Shown here: positions 34,964 to 45,528 of the stretch, one piece after another
How positions within the stretch are numbered: the stretch's first letter is position 1
Layout: each line of letters opens with the position of its first letter
Assembly (NCBI RefSeq): GCF_000472545.1
Contig: NZ_AWZV01000032.1
Coordinates: 112 to 64,111, forward strand
Source: Burkholderia sp. WSM2232
GTDB taxonomy: Bacteria; Pseudomonadota; Gammaproteobacteria; Burkholderiales; Burkholderiaceae
Direction of reading: 5' to 3'
DNA: 64,000 nt
Position numbers and translations under genes: made by a program
Notes under the pieces: generated by a model
The model's database searches: none
What the model saw: the letters and a program-made list of their open reading frames with translations, nothing else
What the model was told of the DNA's origin: nothing

Positions 34964-36070
34964 ATGAAAGTTGCCATTGTTGGCGCAGGTCTGATCGGTC
35001 ACACCATTGCCCATATGCTGCGTGAAACCGGCGACTATGACGTCGTCGCGTTCGACCGCGATCAGCACGCGCTCGACAAACTCGCCGCACAGGGCATTCC
35101 GACGCATCGCGTGGATTCCGCCGACGCTGCCGCGCTGCGTGCCGCCATTCAGGGTTTCGATGCGCTCGTCAACGCGCTGCCGTACTACCTGGCCGTGAAC
35201 GTGGCGGCCGCGGCGAAGGGCGCCGGCGTGCATTACTTCGACCTGACCGAGGACGTGCGCGCGACTCACGCGATCCGCGCGATTGCGGACGACGCCGAAC
35301 ACGCGTTCATGCCGCAGTGCGGTCTGGCGCCGGGGTTCATCGGCATTGCCGCGCACGAGCTTGCGAATCGCTTCACGGAAATTCGCGACGTCAAGATGCG
35401 GGTCGGCGCGCTCCCGCAGTTCCCGACCAACGCACTGAAGTACAACCTGACGTGGAGCGTGGACGGCCTCATCAACGAATACTGCCAGCCTTGCGAAGCG
35501 ATCCGCGACAGCCGCACCCAGTGGGTGCAGCCGCTCGAAGGACTCGAGCATTTTTCGCTCGACGGCATCGAGTACGAAGCCTTCAACACGTCCGGCGGTC
35601 TGGGTACGTTGTGTGAGACGCTCTCGGGCCGCGTCGAGTCGCTCGATTACAAGTCGGTCCGCTATCCGGGCCATCGCAACCTGATGCAATTCCTGCTGGA
35701 AGACCTGCGCCTTGCGAGCGACCGCGACACCCTCAAGGGCATCATGCGCCGTTCGGTGCCGTCCACGGCCCAGGACGTGGTGCTCGTGTTCATCACCGTG
35801 AGCGGCATGCGCGATGGGCAACTGGTGCAGGAAGTGTTCACCCGCAAGATCTTCGCGAAGACAGTCTGCGGCGTGCCGATGAGCGCAATCCAGATCACTA
35901 CGGCGGGCGCAATGTGCGCGGTGCTGGACCTGTTCCGCGAAAAGAAGCTGCCGCAGCGCGGCTTTGTGCGCCAGGAGCAGGTGTCGTTGCGCGAATTCCT
36001 CGGCAACCGTTTTGGTCAGCTTTATGAAGGTGAGACGCTGGAGGCGTTGCAAACGGTCGCGACGGTTTGA
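34964..36070 (+). CDS. Saccharopine dehydrogenase-like NAD(P)-binding enzyme
   Basis: 368 residues. The Rossmann motif is VAIVGAGLIGHTIAHML at the N-terminus. A central catalytic domain has YFDLTEDVRATHAI and MPQCGLAPGFIGIAAHELAN, typical of the saccharopine-dehydrogenase/lysine-6-dehydrogenase group. AAAGGAGAAG precedes the ATG. The neighbouring Lrp-type regulator supports a role in lysine or other amino-acid breakdown. The exact substrate is not fixed by sequence. Confidence 0.8.
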   Translation: MKVAIVGAGLIGHTIAHMLRETGDYDVVAFDRDQHALDKLAAQGIPTHRVDSADAAALRAAIQGFDALVNALPYYLAVNVAAAAKGAGVHYFDLTEDVRATHAIRAIADDAEHAFMPQCGLAPGFIGIAAHELANRFTEIRDVKMRVGALPQFPTNALKYNLTWSVDGLINEYCQPCEAIRDSRTQWVQPLEGLEHFSLDGIEYEAFNTSGGLGTLCETLSGRVESLDYKSVRYPGHRNLMQFLLEDLRLASDRDTLKGIMRRSVPSTAQDVVLVFITVSGMRDGQLVQEVFTRKIFAKTVCGVPMSAIQITTAGAMCAVLDLFREKKLPQRGFVRQEQVSLREFLGNRFGQLYEGETLEALQTVATV

Positions 36071-36101
36071 CGAAGTCCGGCCAGGAATAGAAAAACAGAT
36101 G

Positions 36102-36131
36102 GAAGAACGCCCCGCATGCGGGGCGTTCTTC
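36102..36131 (+). terminator. Strong hairpin after the saccharopine-dehydrogenase-like gene
   Basis: A 30-bp perfect palindrome (arms of 15, centre GCATGC) located 31 bases after the stop at 36070. The long GC core and TTCTTC end make it a likely bidirectional terminator, also serving the convergent kinase gene. Confidence 0.75.
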
Positions 36132-36163
36132 GTGGTGCTCGCACACTGCGTCTGAGCGCTGTT

Positions 36164-36208
36164 GCCGTATCGGCCGTATCGGCCGTATCAGCCGTATCGG
36201 CCATATCG
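36164..36208. repeat. 9-bp tandem repeat, five copies
   Basis: GCCGTATCG is repeated five times, with single changes in copies 3 and 5. It sits between the terminator and the kinase 3' end. Confidence 0.85.
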
Positions 36209-36214
36209 TCCGCC

Positions 36215-36835
36215 TCAAACCGGCAAGGGTGGCAGCAGTCCGGGGGCCGCCTGGGGCGCACCGACGATATGCGCTAGCAGCGCATCGAAGTCAGCCGTCT
36301 CCGGTGCCGTGTTATCGAACATCAGAAGATCGTTGCACATATCGCCGCTCGGCAGGAAGCGCCGCTGACGGTACTCGTCCCAATGCGCCAGCTTGTAGGC
36401 GTCGTTCGGATTGCCGCGCGCCACGATTCGCCGGTGCGCGGTTTCTTCCGACACATGCACCCACACCACACGCACGCTCACATTGTCGCCGACGCCCAGC
36501 CACGCGCGATCGAAAAGCCGCCTCTCGCGGACTTCACGCGACAGCGGCCCGACCACGAGCGCGCTCACGCCGAGTTCGAGGTTGTCGCGCGCGGTGTCGA
36601 TCAGGCCGCGATATTCCGGCTCGCGTAGATGTTGCAGAAAAAGCGGGCTGTCGCGATCGTTCGGATCGCCGGTTAGCATGCCCATGGCCGCGGCGCTATA
36701 GCCGCCGTACAGGGTGTCCTTGTCGAGCAGACAGAAAGGCTCGCCGGCCGCTTTCATGAGCGGGCCGATCAGTTTTTTTGCCAGCGTGGTCTTGCCGGTT
36801 CCCGCGTGACCGCAAATGAAAACAAGGTGGCTCAC
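36215..36835 (-). CDS. P-loop ATPase / small-molecule kinase (zeta-toxin/AAA_33-like)
   Basis: 206 residues. Walker A is FICGHAGTGKTT (Gly9-Thr17). A second-strand Asp region (CLLDKDTLYGG) and a lid with RRIVARGNPND follow. The fold suggests a phosphotransferase on a small substrate, as in chloramphenicol phosphotransferase or zeta-type kinases. GTG start at 36835 overlaps the stop of the 43-codon gene 36832-36963 (GTGA), so the two are probably translated together. The substrate is unknown. Confidence 0.75.
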   Translation of the reverse strand: MSHLVFICGHAGTGKTTLAKKLIGPLMKAAGEPFCLLDKDTLYGGYSAAAMGMLTGDPNDRDSPLFLQHLREPEYRGLIDTARDNLELGVSALVVGPLSREVRERRLFDRAWLGVGDNVSVRVVWVHVSEETAHRRIVARGNPNDAYKLAHWDEYRQRRFLPSGDMCNDLLMFDNTAPETADFDALLAHIVGAPQAAPGLLPPLPV

Positions 36836-36963
36836 GACGACCCGCCCTTCGGGAAAGCGGCCGCGGGCGGCGCGTCAGACGCCGGCTTGCCGTCGCTCAC
36901 CAGCCACGCCGTATCTATCGGGCCGAAGCACAATGCCGCGGTCATCGAGTTGAAACACCGCAT
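36832..36963 (-). CDS. 43-residue small protein coupled to the kinase gene
   Basis: Too short for most gene finders. The frame starts at ATG 36963 and encodes MRCFNSMTAALCFGPIDTAW and then a Gly/Pro/Ala-rich end (SDGKPASDAPPAAAFPKGGSS). AAGGAG lies 6 bases before the ATG, an excellent Shine-Dalgarno sequence. The stop TGA overlaps the GTG of the kinase. Start signal, spacing and overlap together support a real gene; function is unknown. It could be a leader peptide that controls kinase translation. Confidence 0.6.
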   Translation of the reverse strand: MRCFNSMTAALCFGPIDTAWLVSDGKPASDAPPAAAFPKGGSS

Positions 36964-37196
36964 GGCGGTCTCCTTGCTGTTGTCCCTTTGCAAGGATCAT
37001 GAAGAAGAACCCATGTGCGCGCAAGAGCCGGATGCGCGTGCGAAAGTCCTGCACGACACGGCCTGCAACAATTCGATACATGAGACCCGCCCGCAGCCCT
37101 TAACATGGCGGTTGCACAGTCCATTCACGCAGAGGGCCCTCATACGCGCACGCCTTGCGATGCGGGCCGCTCTGCTGCGCTTTCAGGGTAACCGAC

Positions 37197-38174
37197 ATGT
37201 TGATCAATTGCGCCGCCTATCAGGACGGCCGGAAGCTCGCCGACATCGACATCGACAGCATCAGCGACTATGTCGCGCGGCCCGAGTGTTTCGTGTGGGT
37301 CGCGCTAAAGGATCCGGGCCCGGGCGAACTGGCGGTGATGAAGCATGAGTTCGGTCTGCACGACCTTGCCATCGAGGACGCACAGAACGGGCATCAGCGC
37401 CCGAAAATCGAGGAGTACGGCGAGTCGCTCTTCGCGGTGATGCACACCGTGGAGATGGACGAAGACTGCGAGCTGGTGATCGGCGAGGTGGATGTATTCG
37501 TCGGAGCGAATTACGTGCTGTCGGTGCGGCGCGGCACGCGTGCCGGCTTTCAGAACGTGCGGGCGCGCTGCGAACGAGAACCGCAGTTGCTCAAGGCCGG
37601 CTCGGCGTTCGTGCTGTATGCGCTCGCCGACGACATAGTCGATCGTTACTTTCCGATTATCGAGGCGATGAACACCGAGATTGAGGCGATCGAAGACCGC
37701 ATTTTCGAGCGCAACAATTCGGCGGCATCGCGCGCGATCATTCAGGATCTGTATTCGCTCAAGCGGCGCCTTGTCATTCTGCAGCATCACATCGCGCCGC
37801 TACAGGAAGCGATCAGCAAGCTGACGGGCGGCCGCATTCCGAGCGTCTGCGAAGGCATGCAGGCTTACTTTCGCGATGTCTACGACCACCTTGAGCGGAT
37901 CGTGCGGATTATCGACGGCCGGCGCGAAATGGTGGTTACCGCCGTGCAGGTGAACCTCGGCATGATTTCGCTCGCCGAGAACGAGGTGACCAAGCGGCTC
38001 GGTTCGTTCGCCGCGCTGTTCGCGGTGCCGACGATGATCGCCGGCATCTACGGAATGAATTTCCAGAACATTCCGGAGCTGCATTTGCGCTATGGCTACC
38101 CGCTGTGCCTCGCCATCATGCTGACCGTAGACGTCATTCTTTATTGGCGCTTCCGCAAGGCCGGCTGGCTTTGA
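37197..38174 (+). CDS. corA: CorA-like magnesium/cobalt transporter
   Basis: 325 residues. A large cytosolic N-terminal domain (FVWVALKDPGPGELAVMKHEFGL, with the helical region near residues 160-240) is followed by two C-terminal TM helices. The selectivity motif GMN is present (IAGIYGMNFQNIPE). The family forms pentameric Mg2+ channels. ATG 37197 is chosen on homology; the open frame extends upstream to 37155 with no native-looking sequence. Confidence 0.9.
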   Translation: MLINCAAYQDGRKLADIDIDSISDYVARPECFVWVALKDPGPGELAVMKHEFGLHDLAIEDAQNGHQRPKIEEYGESLFAVMHTVEMDEDCELVIGEVDVFVGANYVLSVRRGTRAGFQNVRARCEREPQLLKAGSAFVLYALADDIVDRYFPIIEAMNTEIEAIEDRIFERNNSAASRAIIQDLYSLKRRLVILQHHIAPLQEAISKLTGGRIPSVCEGMQAYFRDVYDHLERIVRIIDGRREMVVTAVQVNLGMISLAENEVTKRLGSFAALFAVPTMIAGIYGMNFQNIPELHLRYGYPLCLAIMLTVDVILYWRFRKAGWL

Positions 38175-38475
38175 GGGGGCGAGGCGGCTCCAGGTACGCC
38201 GACGCTCAAAGCAGGCCGACCGTTCGCAAGCACACCAACTTCCCTCATGCGGCTTGCATGCGGCGCAATAAAAGTCCAGCATAAGCGGCCCGCCGGCGGC
38301 TCAGCTTGCAGCCGGCGGCAATACCGTCACGTCTGAACCATGTGAGGACCCATTGCCGCACGCATTTCGCGATTCGCCTGCCGGGCGTTTCGTCACACGA
38401 CTGTTCACCGCCGTGGCGGCGCGGAGCCTCGGGTCGCCGTTTAAGCGAGCCGGTGCACTGCAACACTGCAAATCG
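38175..38475. other. Intergenic gap before the rbs promoter
   Basis: About 300 bases between corA and the rbs promoter. It holds two short GC-rich dyads (for example GCCGGCGG at 38294 facing CCGCCGGC further on) and no credible gene. Confidence 0.4.
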
Positions 38476-38505
38476 TTGACAGTTCGGTTCGAATGCGCTG
38501 AAAAT
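38476..38505 (+). promoter_or_regulatory. Sigma-70-type promoter of the rbs operon
   Basis: TTGACA at 38476-38481 is a perfect -35. A -10-like GAAAAT follows at 38500-38505 with an 18-bp spacer. It lies 71 bp before rbsB, and the LacI-type palindrome sits just downstream. Confidence 0.55.
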
Positions 38506-38511
38506 GAGCCC

Positions 38512-38525
38512 CGCAAACGTTTGCG
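38512..38525. promoter_or_regulatory. LacI-family (RbsR-like) operator
   Basis: CGCAAACGTTTGCG is a perfect 14-bp palindrome with the central CG typical of LacI/PurR/RbsR sites. It lies directly after the -10 region, where bound repressor would block transcription. The repressor is probably the one at 42808. Confidence 0.78.
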
Positions 38526-38576
38526 CGTAATTAAAAATACGGCTCCAGAAGAGCCTGACAAACCAAGGAGATATGC

Positions 38577-39539
38577 ATGAGCCATCGCATTCGCCGCCGC
38601 ATCCTGGCGGCAGCAATCCTCGCCACCGCTAGCGCCGCGTTGCCGTTTTCCGCCGCTTTTGCCCAGACCGCGCCGGCTCACAAGCCCAAAGTCGCACTGG
38701 TGATGAAGTCGCTTGCCAACGAGTTCTTCCTCACCATGGAAAACGGTGCGAAGGACTACCAGAAGCACAACTCGTCGCAGTTCGACCTCATCACGAACGG
38801 CATCAAGGACGAAACGGACACCGCCAACCAGATCCGCATCGTCGAACAGATGATCGTGTCGAAGGTCGACGCCATCGTGCTCGCTCCGGCCGACTCGAAG
38901 GCGCTGGTGCCGGTCGTCAAGAAGGCGGTGGACGCGGGCATCATCGTCGTGAACATCGACAACCGGCTCGACCCGGAGGTGCTGAAGTCGAAGGACCTGA
39001 ACGTGCCCTTCGTCGGACCGGATAACCGCAAGGGCGCACAAAAGGTCGGCGACTACCTCGCGAAGAAGCTGAAGGCTGGCGACGAGGTCGGCATTATCGA
39101 GGGCGTGTCGACCACGACCAACGCGCAGCAGCGCACGGCCGGCTTCAAGGACGCTATGCAGACCGTCGGCGCCAAAGTGGTGTCCGTGCAGTCCGGCGAA
39201 TGGGAAATCGACAAGGGCAACGCAGTGGCCTCGGCCATGCTCAACGAGTACCCGAACCTGAAGGCGCTGCTCGCGGGCAACGACAACATGGCGATCGGCG
39301 CGGTTTCCGCGGTGCGCGCGGCGGGCAAGCAGGGCAAGGTGTACGTGGTCGGCTACGACAACATCAACGCAATCAAGCCGATGCTGAAGGACGGCCGCGT
39401 GATCGCCACCGCCGACCAGTACGCCGCGAAGCAGGCTGTGTTCGGCATCGACACCGCGCTTAAAGCCTTGAGCGAACACAAGAAGCAGTCGCAGCTGTCG
39501 GGCGTGGTCGAAACGCCGTGCGACCTGGTCACGAAGTAA
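38577..39539 (+). CDS. rbsB: Ribose ABC transporter, periplasmic binding protein
   Basis: 320 residues. The signal peptide ends at AAFAQTAPAH. The sugar-binding fold of the RbsB type follows: VALVMKSLANEFFLTMENGA, ADSKALVPVVKKAVDAGIIVVNIDNRLD and GDEVGIIEGVSTTTNAQQRT. AAGGAGAT precedes the ATG. It delivers ribose to RbsC. A related pentose or other sugar remains possible as substrate; rbsK in the operon favours ribose. Confidence 0.87.
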   Translation: MSHRIRRRILAAAILATASAALPFSAAFAQTAPAHKPKVALVMKSLANEFFLTMENGAKDYQKHNSSQFDLITNGIKDETDTANQIRIVEQMIVSKVDAIVLAPADSKALVPVVKKAVDAGIIVVNIDNRLDPEVLKSKDLNVPFVGPDNRKGAQKVGDYLAKKLKAGDEVGIIEGVSTTTNAQQRTAGFKDAMQTVGAKVVSVQSGEWEIDKGNAVASAMLNEYPNLKALLAGNDNMAIGAVSAVRAAGKQGKVYVVGYDNINAIKPMLKDGRVIATADQYAAKQAVFGIDTALKALSEHKKQSQLSGVVETPCDLVTK

Positions 39540-40004
39540 ACGGTGGCCGAAGCGGCGCCCGAGGCGGCATATCGGCCGCACGTGAGCGGCACTTGAGCAG
39601 CACGTGAGCGGCACGTGAGCGGCCATGAACGAGAATCGAACGGCATACGAGCGGCGACGGCAACGTCGCCCAAATCATCTCTCGATCAATGCTGTGTCAC
39701 CGCTCGCTCTTCGCTCAGGCGTCGCCGGCCACGAGTCGGGCGGATTCGCACCACGTCAGAACCGCGAATCCGCGCCTACTATCCAATGAACACTCAATAG
39801 CCGGCCGATAGCGGCTCAAGAAAGCTGCGGGGCAGCCGTTAATTCCAGAGGTAAGCGTCATGACGGCGGCTGCGTGGGGAGAGAAGCGCAGACCTGGTGC
39901 CTGCGCATTCCGCGTATTGGGCCGGCATTGACCGCGCGGCGCCAGGCGCCGCCTTGTTCGAGCGAATCGGGCAGGGCGGCGTAGCGCCGCGAAACAGGAT
40001 CGCG
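39540..40004. other. Intergenic gap within the rbs operon
   Basis: 465 bases between rbsB and rbsA, unusually long for an operon of this type. It contains an 11-bp tandem repeat (39578-39621) and no clear gene. Separate levels of rbsB and rbsA transcript, by processing or partial termination, would be one reason for such a gap. Confidence 0.5.
39578..39621. repeat. 11-bp tandem repeat, four copies
   Basis: GCACGTGAGCG is repeated four times (copy 2 reads GCACTTGAGCA). It starts 38 bases after the rbsB stop. Confidence 0.85.
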
Positions 40005-41593
<1,589 letters not shown>

Positions 41594-41597
<4 letters not shown>

Positions 41598-42661
41598 CCG
41601 ATCAATCGTTGCGCGACACGGCGGGCGCAAAACGCGGCGGCAATGCCGGTGCCGCCGGCGTGAATACAAACGCCGCACCGCCGGCCGATCCGTCGGCGCC
41701 GCTCGCGAGCGGCAAACCGGCCGGCACGCGGCTCGGGTTTTCGAACTATCTGGGTCTCGCCGGAGCGCTGCTCGGCATGATCGTGCTGTTCTCGCTGCTG
41801 AGTTCGCACTTCCTGACGTACGACACGTTCAGCACGATCGCCAATCAGATTCCGGATCTGGTCGTGATGTCGGTCGGCATGACGTTCGTGCTGATCATCG
41901 CCGGTATCGACCTGTCGGTCGGCTCGGTGCTCGCGCTCGGCGCGTCGGTGGTGAGCGTGGCCGCGCTCAAGTGGGGCTGGGGCCCGCTGCCGTCGGCGCT
42001 GCTCGGTGTCGCGGCGGCCGCGCTGACCGGCACGATTACCGGCGCGGTCACGGTGGGCTGGCGGATACCGTCGTTCATTGTGTCGCTCGGCGTGCTCGAG
42101 GCCGCGCGCGGCCTTGCGTATCAGATGACGAATTCGCGCACCGCCTATATCGGCGACGCGTTCGATTTTCTGTCGAACCCGATTGCGCTCGGCATCTCGC
42201 CGGCCTTCCTGATTGCGGTGGCGGTCATGGTGATCGCGCAACTGGTGCTCACGCGCACGGTGTTCGGCCGCTATCTGGTGGGCATCGGCACCAACGAGGA
42301 AGCCGTGCGGCTCGCGGGCGTCAATCCGCGGCCCTACAAGGTGATCGTGTTCGCGCTGATGGGCGCGCTAGCGGGCCTCGCGTCGCTGTTCCAGATTTCG
42401 CGTCTGGAGGCGGCGGACCCGAATGCCGGCGTCGGCGTGGAACTGCAGGTGATTGCAGCGGTGGTGATTGGGGGCACCAGTCTGATGGGCGGGCGCGGTT
42501 CCGTCATCAGCACGTTTTTCGGCGTGTTGATCATTTCCGTGCTGGCGGCGGGGCTCGCGCAGATCGGCGCGAACGAGCCGACCAAGCGGATGATCACCGG
42601 CGCGGTGATCGTGGTGGCCGTGGTGCTGGATACGTACCGCAGCCGCCGCAAGCGCGCCTGA
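41594..42661 (+). CDS. rbsC: Ribose ABC transporter, permease
   Basis: 355 residues, about ten TM segments. Family signatures: IPDLVVMSVGMTFVLIIAGI, DLSVGSVLALGASVVS, GRYLVGIGTNEEAVRLAGVN and VIGGTSLMGGRGSV. The N-terminal 45 residues are a hydrophilic Ala/Gly/Pro-rich extension before TM1. ATG overlaps the rbsA stop (ATGA). Confidence 0.9.
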
Positions 42662-42807
42662 CATCGTCAGGATAGCGTGGGTCGGGCATTTGAAGGGTGG
42701 TTTGCGGTAAAGCGTAAGAATTCATGGGTATTGCGGGTTCGATGAGGACGTCCCAAGGTCGGCAGTGAGCCTGACGGCGGGAAAAACAGGCGGGAGAGCA
42801 ACAGGTT

Positions 42808-43848
42808 ATGGCGACGATCAAGGATGTAGCAGCCGTGGCGGGCGTGTCCTTCACGACGGTATCGCACGTCGTGAACAATTCGCGGCCCGTGTCGGCCGAC
42901 GTGCGCGCGAAGGTCGAACTCGCCATTCGCCAGCTTCACTATGTGCCCTCGGCTGTGGCCCGTTCGCTGAAGGCGCGCGCCACCGCGACCATCGGGCTCG
43001 TGGTGCCCAACAGCACCAACCCGTACTTCGCGGAGCTTGCGCGCGGCATAGAAGACGGTTGCGCGCGCAACGGCTACTGCGTGTTCTTCTGCAATTCCGA
43101 CGACGATCCCGCGAAGCAGCGCAACTATCTGCGTGTGCTGCAGGAAAAGCGCATCGACGGGCTGATCGTCGCGTCCGCCGGCGACGACGCCGTGCTCGCG
43201 CAGACGCTCGCGGACGCACGCGAGCCACTGGTGATCGTCGACCGCAATATCGAAGGCGTGAATGCCGACCTCGTGCAGATTGACCACGAGAAGGGCGCGT
43301 ATCTCGCCACCCGTCATCTGCTTGAACTGGGGCATGTGCGGATCGGTTGCATTACGGGGCCGGTCGATACCGCAGTCAGCGCGATGCGCGTGCACGGCTT
43401 TATCCGCGCGATGACCGAGCGCGGCATCGAGATTCCGCCGGACGCGATTGTCGAAAGCGACTTTTCGGGCACCGGCGGGCATCGCGCCGCCGGGCAACTA
43501 TTCGACACGGTCAAGCCATCGGCGATTTTCGCCTGTAACGACATGATGGGCATCGGCGCATTGCGCGCCGCGGCCGAGCGCAATATCAGCGTGCCGCGCG
43601 ATTGCTCGATCATCGGTTTCGACGACATCGAACTGGGACGCTTCACCTATCCGGCACTCTCGACGGTCGGGCAGTCGGTGCGCGCGCTCGGCGACATGGC
43701 CGCGCAGACGCTAATCGAGCGCATTGCCGGCAAGTCGTCGGCGAGCGCACGTCCGGGCAGCCGCCGGCGCGTCGTCTCGCCGCGGCTCATCGTGCGCGAA
43801 TCGACGTCGACGTGGGCGGGCGCCGGCAAACGCCATCTGGTGGCCTGA
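42808..43848 (+). CDS. rbsR: LacI-family repressor of the rbs operon
   Basis: 346 residues. The HTH is MATIKDVAAVAGVSFTTVSH with hinge PSAVARSLKARATATIGLVV. The ligand-binding domain is PurR/RbsR-like (STNPYFAELARGIEDGCARN). It lies within the operon, between rbsC and rbsK, so it is probably autoregulated through the palindrome at 38512. Ribose is the expected inducer. Confidence 0.87.
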   Translation: MATIKDVAAVAGVSFTTVSHVVNNSRPVSADVRAKVELAIRQLHYVPSAVARSLKARATATIGLVVPNSTNPYFAELARGIEDGCARNGYCVFFCNSDDDPAKQRNYLRVLQEKRIDGLIVASAGDDAVLAQTLADAREPLVIVDRNIEGVNADLVQIDHEKGAYLATRHLLELGHVRIGCITGPVDTAVSAMRVHGFIRAMTERGIEIPPDAIVESDFSGTGGHRAAGQLFDTVKPSAIFACNDMMGIGALRAAAERNISVPRDCSIIGFDDIELGRFTYPALSTVGQSVRALGDMAAQTLIERIAGKSSASARPGSRRRVVSPRLIVRESTSTWAGAGKRHLVA

Positions 43849-43969
43849 GCGCTGCCCCCGCCGGGCTTGGCCGGGCCTGCCGGGTCTGCCTGGTCGCCGG
43901 GGTCGGGTGCGTCAGCGCTTCCGCGCGCTTGAAAAGCACGTTAGAAAAGCAGCACAACAGGAGAATTGA

Positions 43970-44893
43970 GTGGCAAGTCAGGAAACGCGCTCACGCGTGG
44001 CGGTGGTCGGCAGTCTGAATATGGACCTGGTGGCGCGCGCGCCGCGCCTGCCGCGTCCCGGCGAAACGCTGGCCGGCCGTACGTTCGCTCAGGTCCCGGG
44101 CGGCAAGGGCGGCAACCAGGCTGTGGCGGCCGCGAGGCTCGGCGCGCGCGTGGCGATGCTGGGCTGCGTTGGCGCCGACGCGAACGGTGCGCAGTTGCGC
44201 GCGGGGCTCGAGGCCGAAGGCATCGACTGCACGGCGCTCGAAACCGGCCGCGAGGCGACGGGCGTGGCGCTCATCATCGTCGACGATGCGAGCCAGAACG
44301 CGATTGTCATCGTGGCGGGCAGCAACGGCGAGGTGACGCCTGACACCATTGCACGCCACGAAGCCGTGCTCGCCGCGGCCGACGTGGTGATCTGCCAATT
44401 GGAAACGCCGCTCGATACGGTGTACGCGGCGCTCGCCACGGCCCGGCGCCTCGGCAAGACGGTAATCCTGAACCCTGCGCCCGCCACCGGTCCGCTGCCC
44501 GCCCAGTGGCTGCCGCTCATCGACTATCTGATTCCCAACGAACTGGAAGCCGCGACGCTGACCGGCTTGCCGGTGGGCTCGCCCGAAGAAGCGGCGACGG
44601 CCGCTGCCGTGCTGCGCGCGGCCGGCGCCCGCAATGTGCTGGTGACGCTCGGGCCGCGCGGCGTGCAGGCGGCGCTCGAAGGCGCAGCGCCAGTGCTCTA
44701 CGACGCGCCGAAAGTCGAGGCCGTGGATACGACCGCAGCCGGCGACACCTTCATCGGCGGCTTCGCCGCCCAACTCGGAGAGGGCGTGGGCGTGGAAGCG
44801 GCGATCCGTTTCGCCCAGCGCGCCGCGGCGCTATCCGTGACGCGCGCCGGTGCGCAGCCCTCCATACCGAGACGTGCCGAACTCGGCGGTTGA
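43970..44893 (+). CDS. rbsK: Ribokinase
   Basis: 307 residues, PfkB family. N-terminal VVGSLNMDLVARAPRLPRPG and GGKGGNQAVAAARLGARVAM are typical of ribokinase. The ATP-site signature is DTTAAGDTFIGGFAAQLG (near residue 253), with catalytic Asp in AAGD. It converts ribose to ribose-5-phosphate. The GTG start at 43970 follows CAGGAGAATTGA. Confidence 0.9.
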   Translation: MASQETRSRVAVVGSLNMDLVARAPRLPRPGETLAGRTFAQVPGGKGGNQAVAAARLGARVAMLGCVGADANGAQLRAGLEAEGIDCTALETGREATGVALIIVDDASQNAIVIVAGSNGEVTPDTIARHEAVLAAADVVICQLETPLDTVYAALATARRLGKTVILNPAPATGPLPAQWLPLIDYLIPNELEAATLTGLPVGSPEEAATAAAVLRAAGARNVLVTLGPRGVQAALEGAAPVLYDAPKVEAVDTTAAGDTFIGGFAAQLGEGVGVEAAIRFAQRAAALSVTRAGAQPSIPRRAELGG

Positions 44894-44936
44894 AGTTGCG
44901 GTCAGGTGACCGGCGCGGCCACGTGTCGCGCCGCGC

Positions 44937-45236
44937 GATTTCGGGGAAGCGGCGTTCCCAGGCCGGCGTCGGTTGACGCCTTTGGTGCGTCGCGCGCGCG
45001 TTTCCGGTGCTCCCTGAATTGCCCGCATTACACGAGATTCAGGAGAGCGGCGTTCCCGCGCCCGCGTGGTTCACCCTTTGGCGCGCCCGGCGCGCGTTTC
45101 CGGTGCTCGCTGCGTGACTGGCATTCCGCGGACTACGCGGGGTTTAAGGAAGCGGGCTTCCCGCACCCGCGCGGATTGACCCTTTGGCGCGCGCGTTCCG
45201 CCTTCTATGCGCTCCCTGCGTCACTTGTCTCAACTG
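44937..45236. repeat. Three imperfect tandem repeats of about 100 bp
   Basis: Three copies start near 44937, 45036 and 45140. Each runs in the same order: a GATT/GGTTT start, GCGGCGTTCCC (GCGGGCTTCCC in copy 3), a CCCGCG stretch, CCTTTGG, GCGCGCGTTTCCG and GCTCCCTG. Copy 3 is the most diverged. They fill the gap between rbsK and the chemoreceptor promoter. One forward frame (44906-45535) is open across all copies, but it shows no native protein features. Confidence 0.72.
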
Positions 45237-45401
45237 GCGTCACCCGCACCACGCGGGAGACACCGACTGCGCCTCCTTGCCTGACCTCCGACGCCTCATC
45301 GTCCCCCAGCCGACGCTCCGCGCCCGATCATCGCCACACCGGCACCTTTGTAACTCTTACCGTGCGCCGGCCGCCGCCTTTCATCAGACTACATAAAAGC
45401 T

Positions 45402-45428
45402 TTAAGTCCGCTTGTGGCGTGCCGTTAA
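45402..45428 (+). promoter_or_regulatory. FliA (sigma-28) type promoter of the chemoreceptor gene
   Basis: TTAAGTCC (45402-45409), an 11-bp spacer, then GCCGTTAA (45421-45428). The consensus is TAAAGTTT-N11-GCCGATAA: the -10 matches 7 of 8 and the -35 5 of 8, with the exact spacer. It lies about 100 bp before the chemoreceptor start, which fits flagellar-class control. Confidence 0.62.
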
Positions 45429-45528
45429 CGCTGTTTATCAGAGCGCCGATCCGACGCAATCGCGACGGTGCCTCGCGCGTCATCAGATTTCTATTCGCTG
45501 CGCCGCAGCCTCCACGCACAGGACATGT

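Noticed and set aside
36875-37081. 68-codon reverse frame upstream of the kinase
   Set aside because: It overlaps the better supported 43-codon gene in another frame, which has a strong ribosome binding site and couples to the kinase.
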